Assembly: GCF_040115645.1 (NCBI RefSeq)
Contig: NC_089567.1
Coordinates: 744,001 to 808,000, forward strand
Origin: Euwallacea fornicatus
Lineage: Eukaryota; Arthropoda; Insecta; Coleoptera; Curculionidae
Length of the DNA stretch: 64,000 nucleotides
Reading direction: 5' to 3'
The notes beneath the pieces are model-generated. The model was not told where the DNA came from, did not search any database, and saw nothing but the letters and a program-made list of their open reading frames with translations. The translations under genes and the position numbers were made by a program. Numbering within the stretch: the stretch's first letter is position 1; each line of letters begins with the position of its first letter. Below are positions 11,374-24,289 of this stretch, piece by piece.

Positions 11374-14300
11374 ATGAAAGTGGAAGTAAAAAATGGCCTG
11401 AATAATTTGGGATCGAAATCGGCAGGCGTAAGTTCATGGGTAAGCTCTTGTTTTAATGGGTGTCTAACAATGGACTAATTCAATGAAATATCTGTTAAAA
11501 GCTTTGTAGAAATTTTGTGTTTACAACGATTTATTAAGCATTATTATAGAATGTACATACCTATTTTTAACTCAATATTGACCTAAGCGATGGTAAAAGT
11601 TTAATTATGTAGCTACAGCTAGAGCTATAAATGGAAACTATGCATTCGTTTTTAATTACATCGTGTGGACAAAAATAATGGAAACTCGTTGTTAGCACAA
11701 AAAGGGCAAAAACAATTTTATTCATTTTTTTTTTATGTTAATACTTATAATAATCATTTAATAAAACAAAAATATTTTTTCCTATAAAATCGCAGTTTAA
11801 TAATACTTTAATTAAAAGAAAAAGAACATTAATTTTAAGGGGGAACTGCTCATATCATACATCTAATTTGTAATTGTTTGTTTCGAGTTTATGATTATTT
11901 TTGTGTTCTTTAATGATTAATGTTCGACCTCAATAGACAAATCGTGTAAGATACATGTTTTATAAAACTATTGACGCACTCACCCGTTGCCAACTCGTTG
12001 TCTCGTTACTCGTTTTGTAAAATTGGATTCGTGCCCTAATGTGCTACATTGTGAAACTTGTATTTTAATGGTTTTTTCCTACGAGCGTGTGATTGCGGGC
12101 TGAAATTAACATTATGACGTACTTGGCATGCTGGTAAAGATATTTGTGGTGCGGAAAACAATGTGTCAGGGACAATCATTTCTGTGGGCAGTCAGGCAAG
12201 TGACTTTCGCATGCGTGCGGCAAAACTTTTTCAAGCTATCCTGTAAAAAATACAACTTTTATCACATTTTTTAACTGCCTTCCCATCACACATGTGCCGC
12301 CTAATAATATTTAATTGAGCAATGGAGGGCGGTAAACGGGCACACCTGTGCGGTAAAAAGTTTTATTGAAGACAGAACAAATTGGCACGCCTCAAAGTCA
12401 GACAAAACATTTTAAATAACCGTACAATAATGCTTTAAGGAAAATGTGCTTTAGAATTTTCGTTTTTTCCGCTACACTTCATGCGGGAAAACCCACACCA
12501 ATTAAGCACGGTAATACGAAAAATATTTTACTACGTGTTAATAAACATTAACAATTAAATATGCAAAAAACATTCGCTTGCGGGAAAAGTATTATATCTA
12601 ACTCGTGCGGAAGCGGAAGTGTCTTTATCGCACTAGAACTGACCGAACTGCGCATAGAACTATGGTTCACGTCGTTCGTTCAATTGCAACCGGCGCGCGT
12701 CTTTTCGCACTTGTTAGTTAATTAGCTCATTTTTGTTATTATATTTCAGATATCAATTTCCTGCATCATCGTTGGGTTTGGAATTGTAGTACTAGCTCTC
12801 TTATTAATTAGAAAATGCAGGTAAGTGATAAGTGAAAAATCATAATGGAGAGAAGTTTTAAAGCGCATGTCTCACAGTTTGGAGAGTGTTGTTAAAGTTA
12901 TCTATGGCGTGAAAAATTAGAATACTAGAGAATACTCGTACTCTCACTGAGTTGTACTTAAAGAATTAGCGGAAACTTTATATTTTTTACTGTTGAGTTT
13001 TTGGGGTTACAAGGGTTCCGCAGGTTTCAACCATACACACTTCCTTTTATAAAAAAAAAAATTATATAAGGCATCAATGCGCAAAATAACATTCGCCTAT
13101 TAATAACCTGCTACTAGAGCGCATTTCTTCAAAATGTTCCTCTCGATTCTTTAATCCGAATATGACTTGTTGTCGTTATTTAACAATAACTCGTCTTCTA
13201 TAAATTGAGTGATAGCGTCATTTCTTCATTGTTTTTAAACTCAAGACGTGCAGCCAACAAACAATTTTCAAAAGAATATCTTAGCTAAACCAACAGTTTA
13301 AGCAAAGGTGACTAGTTTAAACGCCTGCGCAATCAACCAGAAGCACTTTGATGCCTTTATAACATTAACTGTGAGTTACTTCACGCGCAGTTTTAGGAGA
13401 ATCGGTCCTTAATGGCGCAGGTGCTCGTTTAGCTCTTCATGCTTCAACGGTTAGCTAAAATTTGTCTCCAATTTAAAAATGCTTCATCTGCTAGTTAGTC
13501 GTATACGGAAGCAAAAAACTTACAACTGGGAGCGCAAAAATTGAGAATTACGCTCTTGTACAAGAGCAACTATTGAGTTCGCTTCTGACTATATACAAAT
13601 GGTACTCGCGCATTTATGTGTTATTTTTAAGTTATTAAAAGTCACGGCTCTCCATCTCATGAGGCTCTTCTTGTTTCGCATACATCACAGAGAGCAGCAG
13701 TGGTCGAATTTGACTAATGAATCAGTTTAGAAATTCAGCAATTGTCAAATTTTATTGTGCTAAATTTACTGCACGCTTTTGATAAAACACTTATGGCGAA
13801 TTCGAGCGTCCAAAAAGTACGCACTAAGCGTGACAATATGGCTGTCGAATGGTTTTTCCATTTGTTTAAATGCTATCAAATGACATTTCAGCACAGAGGT
13901 AGTAAGAGAAGATTTCCGCATTGCCGCACAAGGTGCGCACTGGTGTGCGGACCTCAATAAGCCACATGAATGTGCCGAATACGCCATTATTTTACTTTAA
14001 CCACAACTTTGTGGTACTTTGGGTGACTTGCGGTTTAGATTTCAATTTTTAAACCTGGGGAAACCTTCTAAATGTTTACAGGGGTGTCTATATCTTTCTA
14101 TCTATGTCTGTTAATAATACAAAAACAAACGTAGTGGTTAAATAGGATTAAATCCTTAGAATTGAGGACTTGGTTTAGTTCAATACATACTCTCATTCAG
14201 TGAACTTTTAAAAGCGCATATAATTCCATTCAAGTCAGTTAATTACACCCTTCAGAAAAACTAGAGACAAAAGAATTTTCTAGCACATTTTGTAGCACTA

Positions 14301-17300
14301 GTGACTTAAGTAAGGTTATTGTGACGCAGAGACTGACGAATCGCAGTGAAACGTGTTTTTTACTATAATTAGTTGCTGCTGGAGGGTATACAAACATTCT
14401 AAGCAAACCTATATTATGGGCATTCTTCAAGTTTATTCAGGTTTAATATGGCCACAGACTAAGGGCTCCCCCTTAATACACAAATAGTGGCGTCATACGA
14501 TTATGAGAATAAGAAACCTTGATAAAAAGGTGAAAGTAATTATAATTAACGTAAAAAATACATAATAGAAGAAAAGCGTCTCTTGCGGCCCCCCTGGATT
14601 AAATTGAAAATTTAATGCTTAAAATATCCAACATGTTCAACCTTTATCAAAGTATAAATAAAAAAGAGCAAGAAGAAAAGGAGTCGCAGGTAATAGGACA
14701 TGAAAGATGGTACCAAGAAAGGACCTCAAGATCCAGCATGAAGAAGAAGAAACGTGTTCCACGGAGATCGCAAAGTGCTGCTGAATTTTCGAATTCTACT
14801 CTTTCTGCAGCTAGTAAAAGAGCTGCGTTTAGAAACAGGAGTGAAAGTTCAGAATATAAAAGCGATGGAGAAATGGGGAAAAATACCCCACAACGGGCAG
14901 ATTCTTTGGCTAGAGCTCTCTTTGGTTACAAAAGGTAATTTGTATGTAGCCGGCTATTCAAGGAGTCCAGTATCGATGAATATGCAAAAGCAGCCAATAT
15001 ATTTAGTTTAGTTGAACACTATGCACTAGTGCTACAAAGACTTTAACGCATGCATATGCGTTCGTAATTTTATAATATAGCAGTGAAAATACTACAATTT
15101 CGCTACATAAACTATGAATAAACCGGTTTATAAAACAGCATTTTTCTCATAATACCCTCGATATACCACGAGAACGTTCCATGGACGAACTCTTCTCTGT
15201 GTTCATTCTGAAAATTCAATAGTAATCCTTTTGGTTTGTGCGTGCAACTCTGGATTACGCCCCGTAGATCTTAAGCTCCAGCAATTCGTGTCAGTGCTCC
15301 CATTTGTTAACTCAGTTACGAAATGAAGGCACACTTCCTTAAGCTTCAGAGCCGGTTAGAAAATGAAACCCATTTAATGGCCATTTTCAATTGTGCAATT
15401 TCCGCTTTATTTATCGAAATGAGATTTTAATGATTATTTATTTAATCAATAAACAAACGCGCAGAGTTGTGTAATACCAAACGAGATTCTGAAGACAAAC
15501 GAAGTCAAGGTTCCCATTATGAAATGAACTTTACAAAATGCCACCTCTCAAAGAGCATCAAAAAAATTTTTTTATGTTGCAGCACGATGAAGAAATGAAG
15601 AAAATAGAAAGAATTTTCAACCCGCGACTTTAGGACTGCAGCAGCATTTATTGTTACTGGTCCTATTTGTTACTAAATTACGAAATGAAGTAACATTAAT
15701 ACATCAAATAGGATACCCTGTATATTATTATATCACGTCATCATATATATATATAGATTCGGTATTTCCATGTGGCAATTTCTGTTTAATAATTGCGACA
15801 TTTATGTCCAGCGGTTTTCGAAATATTTATTACCGTTTTTAATTTTCTAATCAAGGCAAAGTCCCAATCAAAAACGTGTGACGACGCCATTAATCACACA
15901 AAAAGCAGAAATTTCGGAAATTGTTTCGCAAAGGTCCACGCATTTACGCCACATAGAAAAAGTGGTTACGTCTGGTGCAAGATGGCTTAAAATGAATGCT
16001 TTTACGCTGGTGGTCACTAAACTTGCCCAAACTGCATTTTTCTTAATAGAACACCCTGTATAGTCCTCGACGCGCTGAAACTAATTAAATCGCCTTTAAA
16101 GCATGCTCCTATAACTAAACCCTCATAAAAATGCTTTTGCGGAAGCAAAAATCCAATGGGTTCAGATCAGGAGTTCAAGCAAGCCAATCACACGGCAGTC
16201 GATATTATTCTAACTGGCAGTTCGTTCTTAAACGGGGTGTTAGTGAAATAAGTTTCGTAAATTTAACCAATTGTTAAGACCATCATTTCAAACAAAAAAA
16301 GTTCCTTGCAATAGGGGGCGAACATTTAATAGTTATAAAAAAAAGGTTAAAGTGGGTAACCGGAGGGCCATGATTAGCTTAAAATTTTAATAAAATGTTG
16401 ATAAACCTATAAATGTTGATCGTTTGACGTATAACAAAAAAAGTTAGAACTATTCGGCATTAAAGTTGTTAAAAGAAATTAAAACATTTAATTGAGACTA
16501 ATGATACGACTCAAACGGTAAAAATAGCCTTAAGCGGCAACGCTGCACCGAACCTTGCAGGCCTGATCTCTTAAAGGCCGCTCAAGTTAACTCCTCATTG
16601 AAATGTTCAGAGAATGTTAAGGAGCGATTGCTCTATCCTTTTCGCGTACAAAGAGTTCAAGAATCACATAATGTTTACGGGTTAACCATAAAACCTATCG
16701 GACCCAAAAACCTGTTTAAATGCACCATATCTAGTTTATGCGGCTACTTTGGGAAATATCAAAATGAAATAAAAACGACGCGACGTTGCCAATTCTCAAA
16801 AGTATTTTTTCGATTTTCCGGGGAAATGGTTGTGTTTACCACCTCCGTAATGGGGAACTTTTTTGTTTAAAACGATGTCCTTAATCGTTAGATAAATTTA
16901 CGACACTGATTTCACTAACACCCTGTATAATTACAATAGTTTTTGTAAAAAAAATCCTTTACAACTGACTTTTCCGTAAACAAGTAACTTACCATCCATA
17001 GCGAATCGACTTCTATAACTCCCTTTAACCCTTTATTTTCTTATTTATTTTTATATTTATTTTCACTAATATTTTTAGACAATCAAGTCAATCAAAACAC
17101 GAATATAGCGCCATCAAGACCGATGGAGGAAACGAGAAATTTAAGGCAGAAAGTAAAATTAGGAGTGGAGCTTTCCTCGTTTGCAAAAGAAACTTAGATA
17201 ATAATGACAGATATGAACTAATTAGCCAGCTTGGTGATATTGGCTTCCGAGCCGATAAAAATTGGTAAGAGCACTTAGTCTAGCCATATTGGATACTTAC

Positions 17301-20300
17301 CAGTGACCGGTAACTTACCGTCACTTCCGGTTGGTCACAGGCATTAAGACCGAATAGACAGAAACCGTTAACAGGTCTGTCAATAACGTCACACAATGAA
17401 ATGAAAGTTAAGTTATAGCCCATGTTGGAATGTAAAGTAAAGGGTGATTACGAAAAATCCGCCAGCAATCGTTAAAATATCAGCGGCATGTCGTTGATAA
17501 AATCGTTTGCTGTCTCTTGTCAAACTCAAACAATAAGTGGCTTAATCAAAGCTCTACGTTTGCGATCTCCCGCCCGTTGCGAGGGTTTTTTCTTAACGAA
17601 CACTCGGTATACCAAATTTCATAAAACAACGCAAAAGGAATTTTTTCTAAGATTTCCCAGTATTTTGTGTGTTGTTTCGTTAAGAGTATTCGAGCATTTT
17701 ATCTGATGTTTCTCATCATCTCGTCCGTTCAGTGCGTCTGATAGGTGTTTTGCTATTTAGGTTTACCGTCCTAGATAAAACCCTTGGTGCAGAAAGACTG
17801 CTTACCCTATTACCATTACCGTCCACGTGTCCAATTGCTCCAAATCTAAAGACAAAAGAAACGCTCATTGAACTTTTTAGGTAAGAAAGTTCTCTTTTCA
17901 CGTGAGGTTTTCATGAAAACACAGGGTGTTGCAGAATGTTGTTCCCCTGTGAATTCGTCTTCGAATATAACTTAGCTGCACCTAAGCTATTTTAAAATAT
18001 AAATTCATTCATTCAGAGGTTTACAACATCCGTATATCCATCCAATCCTGGATATCGAGTTCTGGAAAGAGGAAGCTGCAATTATTGCACCGTTAAATCC
18101 CACAGGCAGCTTGAGGGACTTGATCTATGGCAGTTTTTGGAAAGATGATTGCGATAAGAAATATGCTTGTAAGGGCGAAGGTTTACCCTTGAGAACTGTA
18201 AGTTTCTGTAAGGCATGGTTGCTGGCTGCTGCCACTTTTTTTTTAAATTTTTTAGGTGCAGTGTTTAGGGAGGCAAATCATCGAAGCATTGTTGTTTCTA
18301 CGCAATAAGCATTTTCCACCAATTTATCATTTGCATTCAGGTACAAAAGATCGCATCTCCTAGTGTTCATCACCGGAGAGTGAAAGACTGAAATGTGCGG
18401 AAACGAGCTCGGAAATGTAAATTAATGAATTATTATTTCAGGAAACGTCATAATACAAAATGGCGTCGCTCGACTTGCTGGTTTGGAAAATCCATTCTTA
18501 GGTCTACTGCCGAAAAGTCCAGCTGCCTCTGAGGCGTTGGCCTTTGGATACCTTCTCTTTGAAATGACCCTAGGCTATGAACTGCCTGCTCCACCCAGCC
18601 CTGCTCATTTGCAATTGGAACTAGACAGAGCACCTAAAGTGGCAGGAGCTTTAGAGCTAATTTTTCAGAGCATTCGGTAAACTATAAATCTTTGAATTTG
18701 TTATTGGACTTACCCACGCGAATTTCTTCTCTTGGTATAAAATACGAGGGTGAATCAAATATGAACCGGAATTTTTTATTTTTTTTTTAATGTATTGAAA
18801 CAAGATGCAAAAGTGAAAGATACATGTTATTTTTCTACATAATCTTATCGCATTGGGAGCTTCTTAATGCCGTTATCGTCAAAAGAACTGGGGTGTAATT
18901 GCAACCAATTTCTCCTCCCAGTGCATTATTCAACGGGCCATACATGTGGTAATCACATGGAGATAAGTCCGGACTGTAGAGAGGATGTTCCGATATTGGC
19001 CAGAGAATTTCTTCCAATTCTTCCCTCATCAGGTTGACTGTGTAAGAAAAATAATTTTTTAATGAAAAAATAATGAAACTGATATCATTCCGGGGCCAGT
19101 ACTCTTGCGAAATTGCCAACGAAATTGTCCCCATATTTATTATCATTTCAATGAATGCTCACATTTCTTCAATGTTCACACTAAATCAAGTTCGCCAAAT
19201 CGAGTACTGTGATAGTTGTCTTTCTTTCTAATTTTTCTCCAGCGTAATTATTTGTTTTAGTAATTTTTTCTTTCATGAATCCATCACCAAAAACAGTTTG
19301 AACAGCTCTACCGGTTATTTTTCATCTGAGGGTACGTGCGGTACTATATAGAGTATTCTCGAAGGTGATTTTTCTGATTCTGCACCACTAATCTATTCAA
19401 AACTGTTCGATTATGGGCGTTCTGCAGTATCGCTATCACTGTTACATTCACTATCTATTATTCTGATCTTTCGCCTTGTTAGACCTCTTTCTTCACCATC
19501 GTCATCATCACTGCTGTTGTTCTCTGTATTGTGAAACTCTCTGTGTATCGATGGAATTTCCTTGTTAAGCAACATTAAATTAAACCCACGTTTACTTAAG
19601 TTTATTCCATTACTATATTACATGCCCATAGGAATCAAAAACGTTAACTCCAATGGTTTGTCTGGCACGACTGTTAAGTCCATACTAGTGTAGAAAATGC
19701 AGCCGGTTCGTGATTGCAGACTAATTTCAGATAAGAAAATCTTGTTTCCATTTGAAGAGATGTCATTTTATACTTCTTTAGATTATATACAAAGAGCATA
19801 GAAAGTATAAATCAACTAAGTGTATAAAAGCTCATATTGAATTTCAATGCCAAAACCAATAATCTTACTTAATTGAATTAACATAATTATATGAGTTAAT
19901 TATAATTTTTGAACGATAATAATTTATTAATGATTTTTGAAACATCATTTATAATTACCATAGTTGATGGCAGGACTGGGTACCTAAATGAGAAGTGTAG
20001 AAATGTTATGTCGTCAGTTTTCACATCGATCTTATAACAGTTCTTTGGTCGTTTTGTTGTTCCATTTTTGTCAGTCAAAATCAGCGCAAAAGTTTTCTTA
20101 TTCTAGACGTCATAGTTCAGAAATGATTATGATATTTTCTAATGCAGACTAATGATTGACGACAGAATCGACCTTTTTTACCCAAATCGATTCCTAACAG
20201 CTCGACGGTATGTCGATATCATCCTTGACCCTACAGTCCGACCATCTGCTAACGTTGTGGGTCAAAATTTGGTGTCACGCATAGTAATGCTCGTGTACCT

Positions 20301-22925
20301 GTCGCCGGTGTTGTGACAGACCGACCAAGAAATCGCCGTAATGCCATGGCCAACACAACCGCCAGATCTGAGTTCAATTGAGCAGGCCTGAGACCTACTT
20401 CAAAAAAGAGTTTTGCCATAAATCAAGATTAAAACTACTACGAATACTCGTTTCAATTGTCATAGTGGGGGGGTAATTCATTGATACAACCACATTAAAT
20501 GCAGTTACATTCATTCTGGATCGTTTATTTACATCAGCGGCCATGGTCAAGTCAACACAAAATGACTGTAGTTGACTGTATTTGACTTGATTTTGACTAT
20601 ACTGTATTTGACTTGATTTTGACTAGACTGTAACCTAACTGACCTGATTGGTAATGCGAATTCCTCTTTAATGTGTGAGATTCAATCATAAAATTTGATT
20701 GATATTGATCAGGTTCAAACTGATTTCGTTGCGTTATTTGTTTGCTATATTTGATATTCATGGATCCATGAAATAAACGGAAATTTTCTTCCTCTTGAGC
20801 AAATTTTATTGGTTTTTATGTTTTTCGAGACTCCAAAGTTTGAAATAAATGTTTGCTGATTGCAGGACGCCTAGTTTAGAAGAATTGATCCGTTGCGAGT
20901 TATTTAGAGGTGTAGAACTGAGGGAATTGAGGGGAGCCAGTATAGTGCAAATAGCTTCACCTCCTGCGGTTTTACAGCTTTTAGATATTGTGAGAAACCC
21001 ATCGTTGCCAAGTCCATTGTTGAGAAGGTAAGCACATGATTAAATCCGATAAATATGTCCTAGTGTTAGAATTATCATAGGAAAGACTGTAGAAACGGTG
21101 ATTACATAGAAATTTAATTTGTTTTTTCCTAATTTGATAATTACCTTTTCCTGTGCTCATCTGAAATAATTGCAAAATTGTTTGTACACTTATCACTTTT
21201 TTTGTAAATTCTCTCTCTCTTCTGTCTGCAAAGTTAGAGGAAGCACTATGGGAGGTCTGCAGTAATTGTTTAAACGGGTTTGCCGACATCTAAAAAAAAG
21301 ATTAATATTTTAAAATTCGTTTTAGGCGGCATATCTCTGATGATTTGGAACCATCATGGTCCCAATAGCATTTTCTTGGCAACGGTAAGGTCAAAATTGT
21401 CAAAAATAAAAGCTAGTAACAATTTGCTTGTTGTCTCGCTAGGCTTCATCAAATTGAACCATAATCCAAAAGTTAGTCGTCCTAAACATTTCTGATTTAC
21501 GTCGAAAATAGATTTTCATTAGGGAGAATTAGTAATCATGAGCATACCAAACGTAAATTCACTGAAGACGATATGAAAAGTTACACCAAAAATTGATAAA
21601 GATAAAATATAAAAAATAAATTTTCAAAATGTATTGCGATCACGCAGTTGCTTTGGCTCGCTGTTTTCTGCGATAAAAACCGTTCCAGAGGAACTCATGG
21701 ATAAATGTTGCTCGCTAGTGACTCATCCGTCCCTCGTGGTGCAAATTTCCTATACAACCTAGAATTCTGAAATTCTGAAATTCTCCACTCTATCAAACGG
21801 TTATTCATTATAAGCTTTGAAAATGCGTTTCAGTTTAAATCCTCTCTAGCCAGCACAATGCAGTTGAAATGTTGCTCAAACTCAAACAAACAGATATCTG
21901 AACCAATCAAATTTGTATACATTTTTTTCATTTTTTGTCTTGTTTGATATAAAAAAATAATACGTTTAACTCAGAGTTAGTCATGGAACTCTGAGAAACC
22001 ATCAAGAATACAGAATTCAAACTACAAATAGGTAGCGGAAATAAAATAGGTATGGATTGTTCTGCTACGCTGTATTGCCCTCGAACTCTTTACCTTTTAT
22101 TATCTACAGGGGCTTCCAACGAAAACTTTCCACCATTTATTTTGGATAATTGAACAATATTGTGAAATTTCTGGACACGTCGATTCTGTTTTCAAGGGGG
22201 ACACATGATGGCGCGGCTTTTAAATTTATCAAAATAAGCTCCTCTGTGTAAGTTTGTTTAATTGAATCGGCCAATGGGATTTTGTGAATGTTTCCTCGCT
22301 TTCTGCACATACTTTGGACGTTGTTTTTCTCAGAACTGACGGTCAAAAACAAAAAAATTGAGTATTACGTTAAAGAGAATTTTATTATCTTTAAAATGAG
22401 GGGCCACTCGACCCATGGTCCCCTTTCAAATTTCAAAGCTAGTTACACCCCCGCACAGGGGGCCGTTTCACTAAATTTTAAGTTCGCACCATCACGTGTC
22501 CCCCTTGAAGACAGAATCCACGCGTCTTGGCATTTTACGATATTTTTGCGATTATCGAAAATAACTGCGATGGAAAGTTTTCGTTGGAACACCCCGTATA
22601 GGTTTGCGCTTAACGTAACATTTTTGGAAGCGCCAAGTTCAGCCATCAATTAAAAACAAACGCAAGGAAAATATCAATTAATTAAAGGAAATCATAGCAT
22701 CATAAGCTCCTTATTAAACAATCCTGCTATATTGTTTTGCTCAGTGTTGTGTTACTGTATGTTGTTTCTGATCCCTAATTTTAGGCGAACAATTTTTTTA
22801 GACAAGAAAGAGTAGTGATTGTTGAAGATTGTAGCAGAAGAATACTGGAAGACATTTCGGAAGAAGAAAGCGAATATAGCGATAGCAATAGTTTAGTGGA
22901 TTATAGCAATACTAGAATGAGATAG
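11374..22925 (+). CDS. slob: Slowpoke-binding protein (Slob), PXK-family pseudokinase
   Basis: Ten exons: 11374-11439, 12750-12820, 14653-14934, 17079-17264, 17761-17880, 18017-18197, 18256-18340, 18442-18676, 20866-21027, 22802-22925. All phases agree, giving 503 residues. Residues 1-22 are MKVEVKNGLNNLGSKSAGVSSW; about 23-44 form a hydrophobic helix (ISISCIIVGFGIVVLALLLI) followed by RKC. Residues 46-140 are basic and Ser-rich with RxxS sites (RRSQS, RNRSES), possible 14-3-3 sites. The kinase-like fold includes LQHPYIHPILDIEFW, GSLRDLIYG and GRQIIEALLFLRNKHFP. HSGNVII stands in place of HRDLKxxN, and AGLEN in place of DFG. The tail is acidic. Missing catalytic Asp residues mark a pseudokinase. 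In Drosophila, Slob binds the Slowpoke BK channel and 14-3-3. Exon 1 is the least certain; its donor could be after 11427 or 11439, both in phase. Confidence 0.82.
11440..12749. other. slob intron 1
   Basis: Very AT-rich intron between the proposed start exon and the transmembrane exon. No transposon ends or other coding segments were recognised. If the proposed first exon is wrong, the true first exon could lie here or further left. Confidence 0.4.
12821..14652. other. slob intron 2
   Basis: Intron of about 1.8 kb separating the membrane-helix exon from the Ser-rich exon. Short open frames around 13742-13990 on both strands show no protein similarity and overlap each other, so they look random. 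Confidence 0.5.
14935..17078. other. slob intron 3, transposon-bearing
   Basis: Holds the MITE at 16232-16925. It also has two isolated TA-flanked ends of the ACCCTGTA type, at 15714-15722 and 16051-16060. Two related segments containing TATTTGTTA...TTACGAAATGAAG occur near 15302 and 15655 in direct orientation, suggesting older repeat debris. Confidence 0.5.
16232..16925. mobile_element. Non-autonomous DNA transposon (MITE) in slob intron 3
   Basis: The left arm begins CGGGGTGTTAGTGAAATAAG and the right arm, reversed, begins CAGGGTGTTAGTGAAATCAG. The inverted similarity continues for roughly 80 bases, through TTCGTAAATTTAACC...AAACAAAAAAAGTTCC. A TA follows the right end. The interior has no transposase. 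Confidence 0.75.
18743..19146 (-). pseudogene. Mariner transposase relic in slob intron
   Basis: On the minus strand a frame reads ILWPISEHPLYSPDLSPCDY then HMYGPLNNALGG. This matches the 'HPPYSPDLSPCDYH.FGPLK.AL.G' block around the third catalytic Asp of mariner transposases. A likely element end, TACGAGGGTGAATCAAATAT, lies at 18743. The N-terminal half is scrambled or missing and no partner end was found. Confidence 0.65.
20265..20405 (+). pseudogene. Tc1-like transposase relic in slob intron
   Basis: Two out-of-phase segments carry the Tc1 signature. One reads THSNARVPVAGVVTD, equivalent to the DNARPHVA block with Asp changed to Ser. The other reads MPWPTQPPDLSSIEQA followed by a stop and DLL, equivalent to PWPARSPDLNPIEHLWDLL. 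The frameshift, the stop and the lost Asp make it dead. Confidence 0.6.
20575..20632. repeat. 26-bp tandem repeat
   Basis: ACTGTATTTGACTTGATTTT followed by GACTAT occurs in two nearly identical copies starting at 20575 and 20601, with a third partial copy at 20627. It sits in a slob intron. Confidence 0.8.
22107..22596. mobile_element. MITE with about 120-bp inverted repeats in the last slob intron
   Basis: The left arm reads GCTTCCAACGAAAACTTTCC and the reversed right arm reads GTTCCAACGAAAACTTTCC. Both continue to a shared TCAAGGGGGACACATGATGG / TCAAGGGGGACACGTGATGG block. TA dinucleotides flank both ends. The centre has no coding capacity. Confidence 0.78.
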
Positions 22926-24289
22926 TAGTTGATAGTTATTTAAAATTTACTAACTAAACCCGTACAAATTATGGGAATAAGTGAGATTTGTGTATCCCAT
23001 ATTTCTGATAATTAACTACTTACAATAGTATGTTTTTCAGGAATTTCTCAGAATTCTATAATTCAGCAAAGTGACAATAGTTCAAAAACTTTATTTTCTT
23101 TGAGTTCTACTGGTTTTCCTAATGAGATTTTTGCATACTCACCTAATCCCAATTGTTATATTTTTTCTTGCGATAAAGTTAGTTTCCTTCTTAATGTCAA
23201 TCTTATGTGATAAAGACAAGTTCGAAGTCAATGGATTCGTGCATAGGAATAAGAGCGAACGTTGAATCATAAATTTCTACAAATTTAGATACGGACGTTA
23301 TACATAATAATTAAAACTCTTTAAGGCCGTGGAATTTTTACTTTTCCTCTTCAGTTTGCCTTCAGTGGAAAACGGTACTTTACTTCCAGAATTAAAAGCA
23401 GGTACCCCTGGGTACCTTTGTGTGTACCTTATTTTCATCTTAAAACCTGTAAAATAACTATGAGAAAAAGTTGAGTAAAATCTAAAGTTACTTATTTATT
23501 CGTGTACATAAATATGCCTATTCGTGTACATCAATACACTTATTCATTTACATGAATAAGCAACTTGCTTATTCGTGTACAAGCAATTATTTCCAATCGG
23601 TGATTTAACGATTTATAAAACTTCATACACAATAACGACATATTAAGACACTTCATCATAGATAATCAAATTTTTTAATCGATCGTGCCGGCTATTTACA
23701 AGTTATTTTATGCACCAACTCTCATATTATCAAACTAGTTATTTTCTAGGAACAGACATTTCCTAGCTCATGTAATATCATACGCCCATCAGGTTCAGCT
23801 AATATCGGCCAAAATTTAAGATTTCTTGTTTTTCTTAAGACTGGTGAAAACTCTACTTACTGATTTTCTTGAAGATATTTATGTTTATTGTAATATAATA
23901 GTTAAATCGTAGCCGACGTAGTTGTAGCGAATGATATAGTTTTTTTAGCTTTAGAAATTGTTATATGTTACATTTTCATTCTATTAAAACTAGAGATTAT
24001 ATGAAACATTGAATTGTTTGTGTAATTACCTCAACTTGTTGTCATTCATACTTACCTTTGATCATAAAAGATCACGTATCACGTCATGCCCGTTCATTCC
24101 CTCATTTGGATAACGCGACTTAGGGAAGCGAAATTCTATTATATTCACTAAAGGCTTCGAAATCAGTGAATAAATAAAGCAATTTTTATCGAACATATTT
24201 CATCCATAAATAAATTTATGCGACCTGTCCAGATTAGACAATTTACCAAAATCGTGTACAAGATCATCTTCTATGTGACAAGCGTCCAG
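22926..24289. other. slob 3' UTR and downstream flank
   Basis: No coding sequence. Candidate polyadenylation signals include AATAAA at 24173-24178. A small imperfect tandem repeat built on TATTCGTGTACAT, period about 22, occupies roughly 23494-23582. Confidence 0.45.
23494..23582. repeat. Imperfect tandem repeat (TATTCGTGTACAT)
   Basis: Three good copies of TATTCGTGTACA and one altered copy (TATTCATTTACATGAATAAG) are spaced about 22-30 bases apart in the probable slob 3' UTR. Confidence 0.6.
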
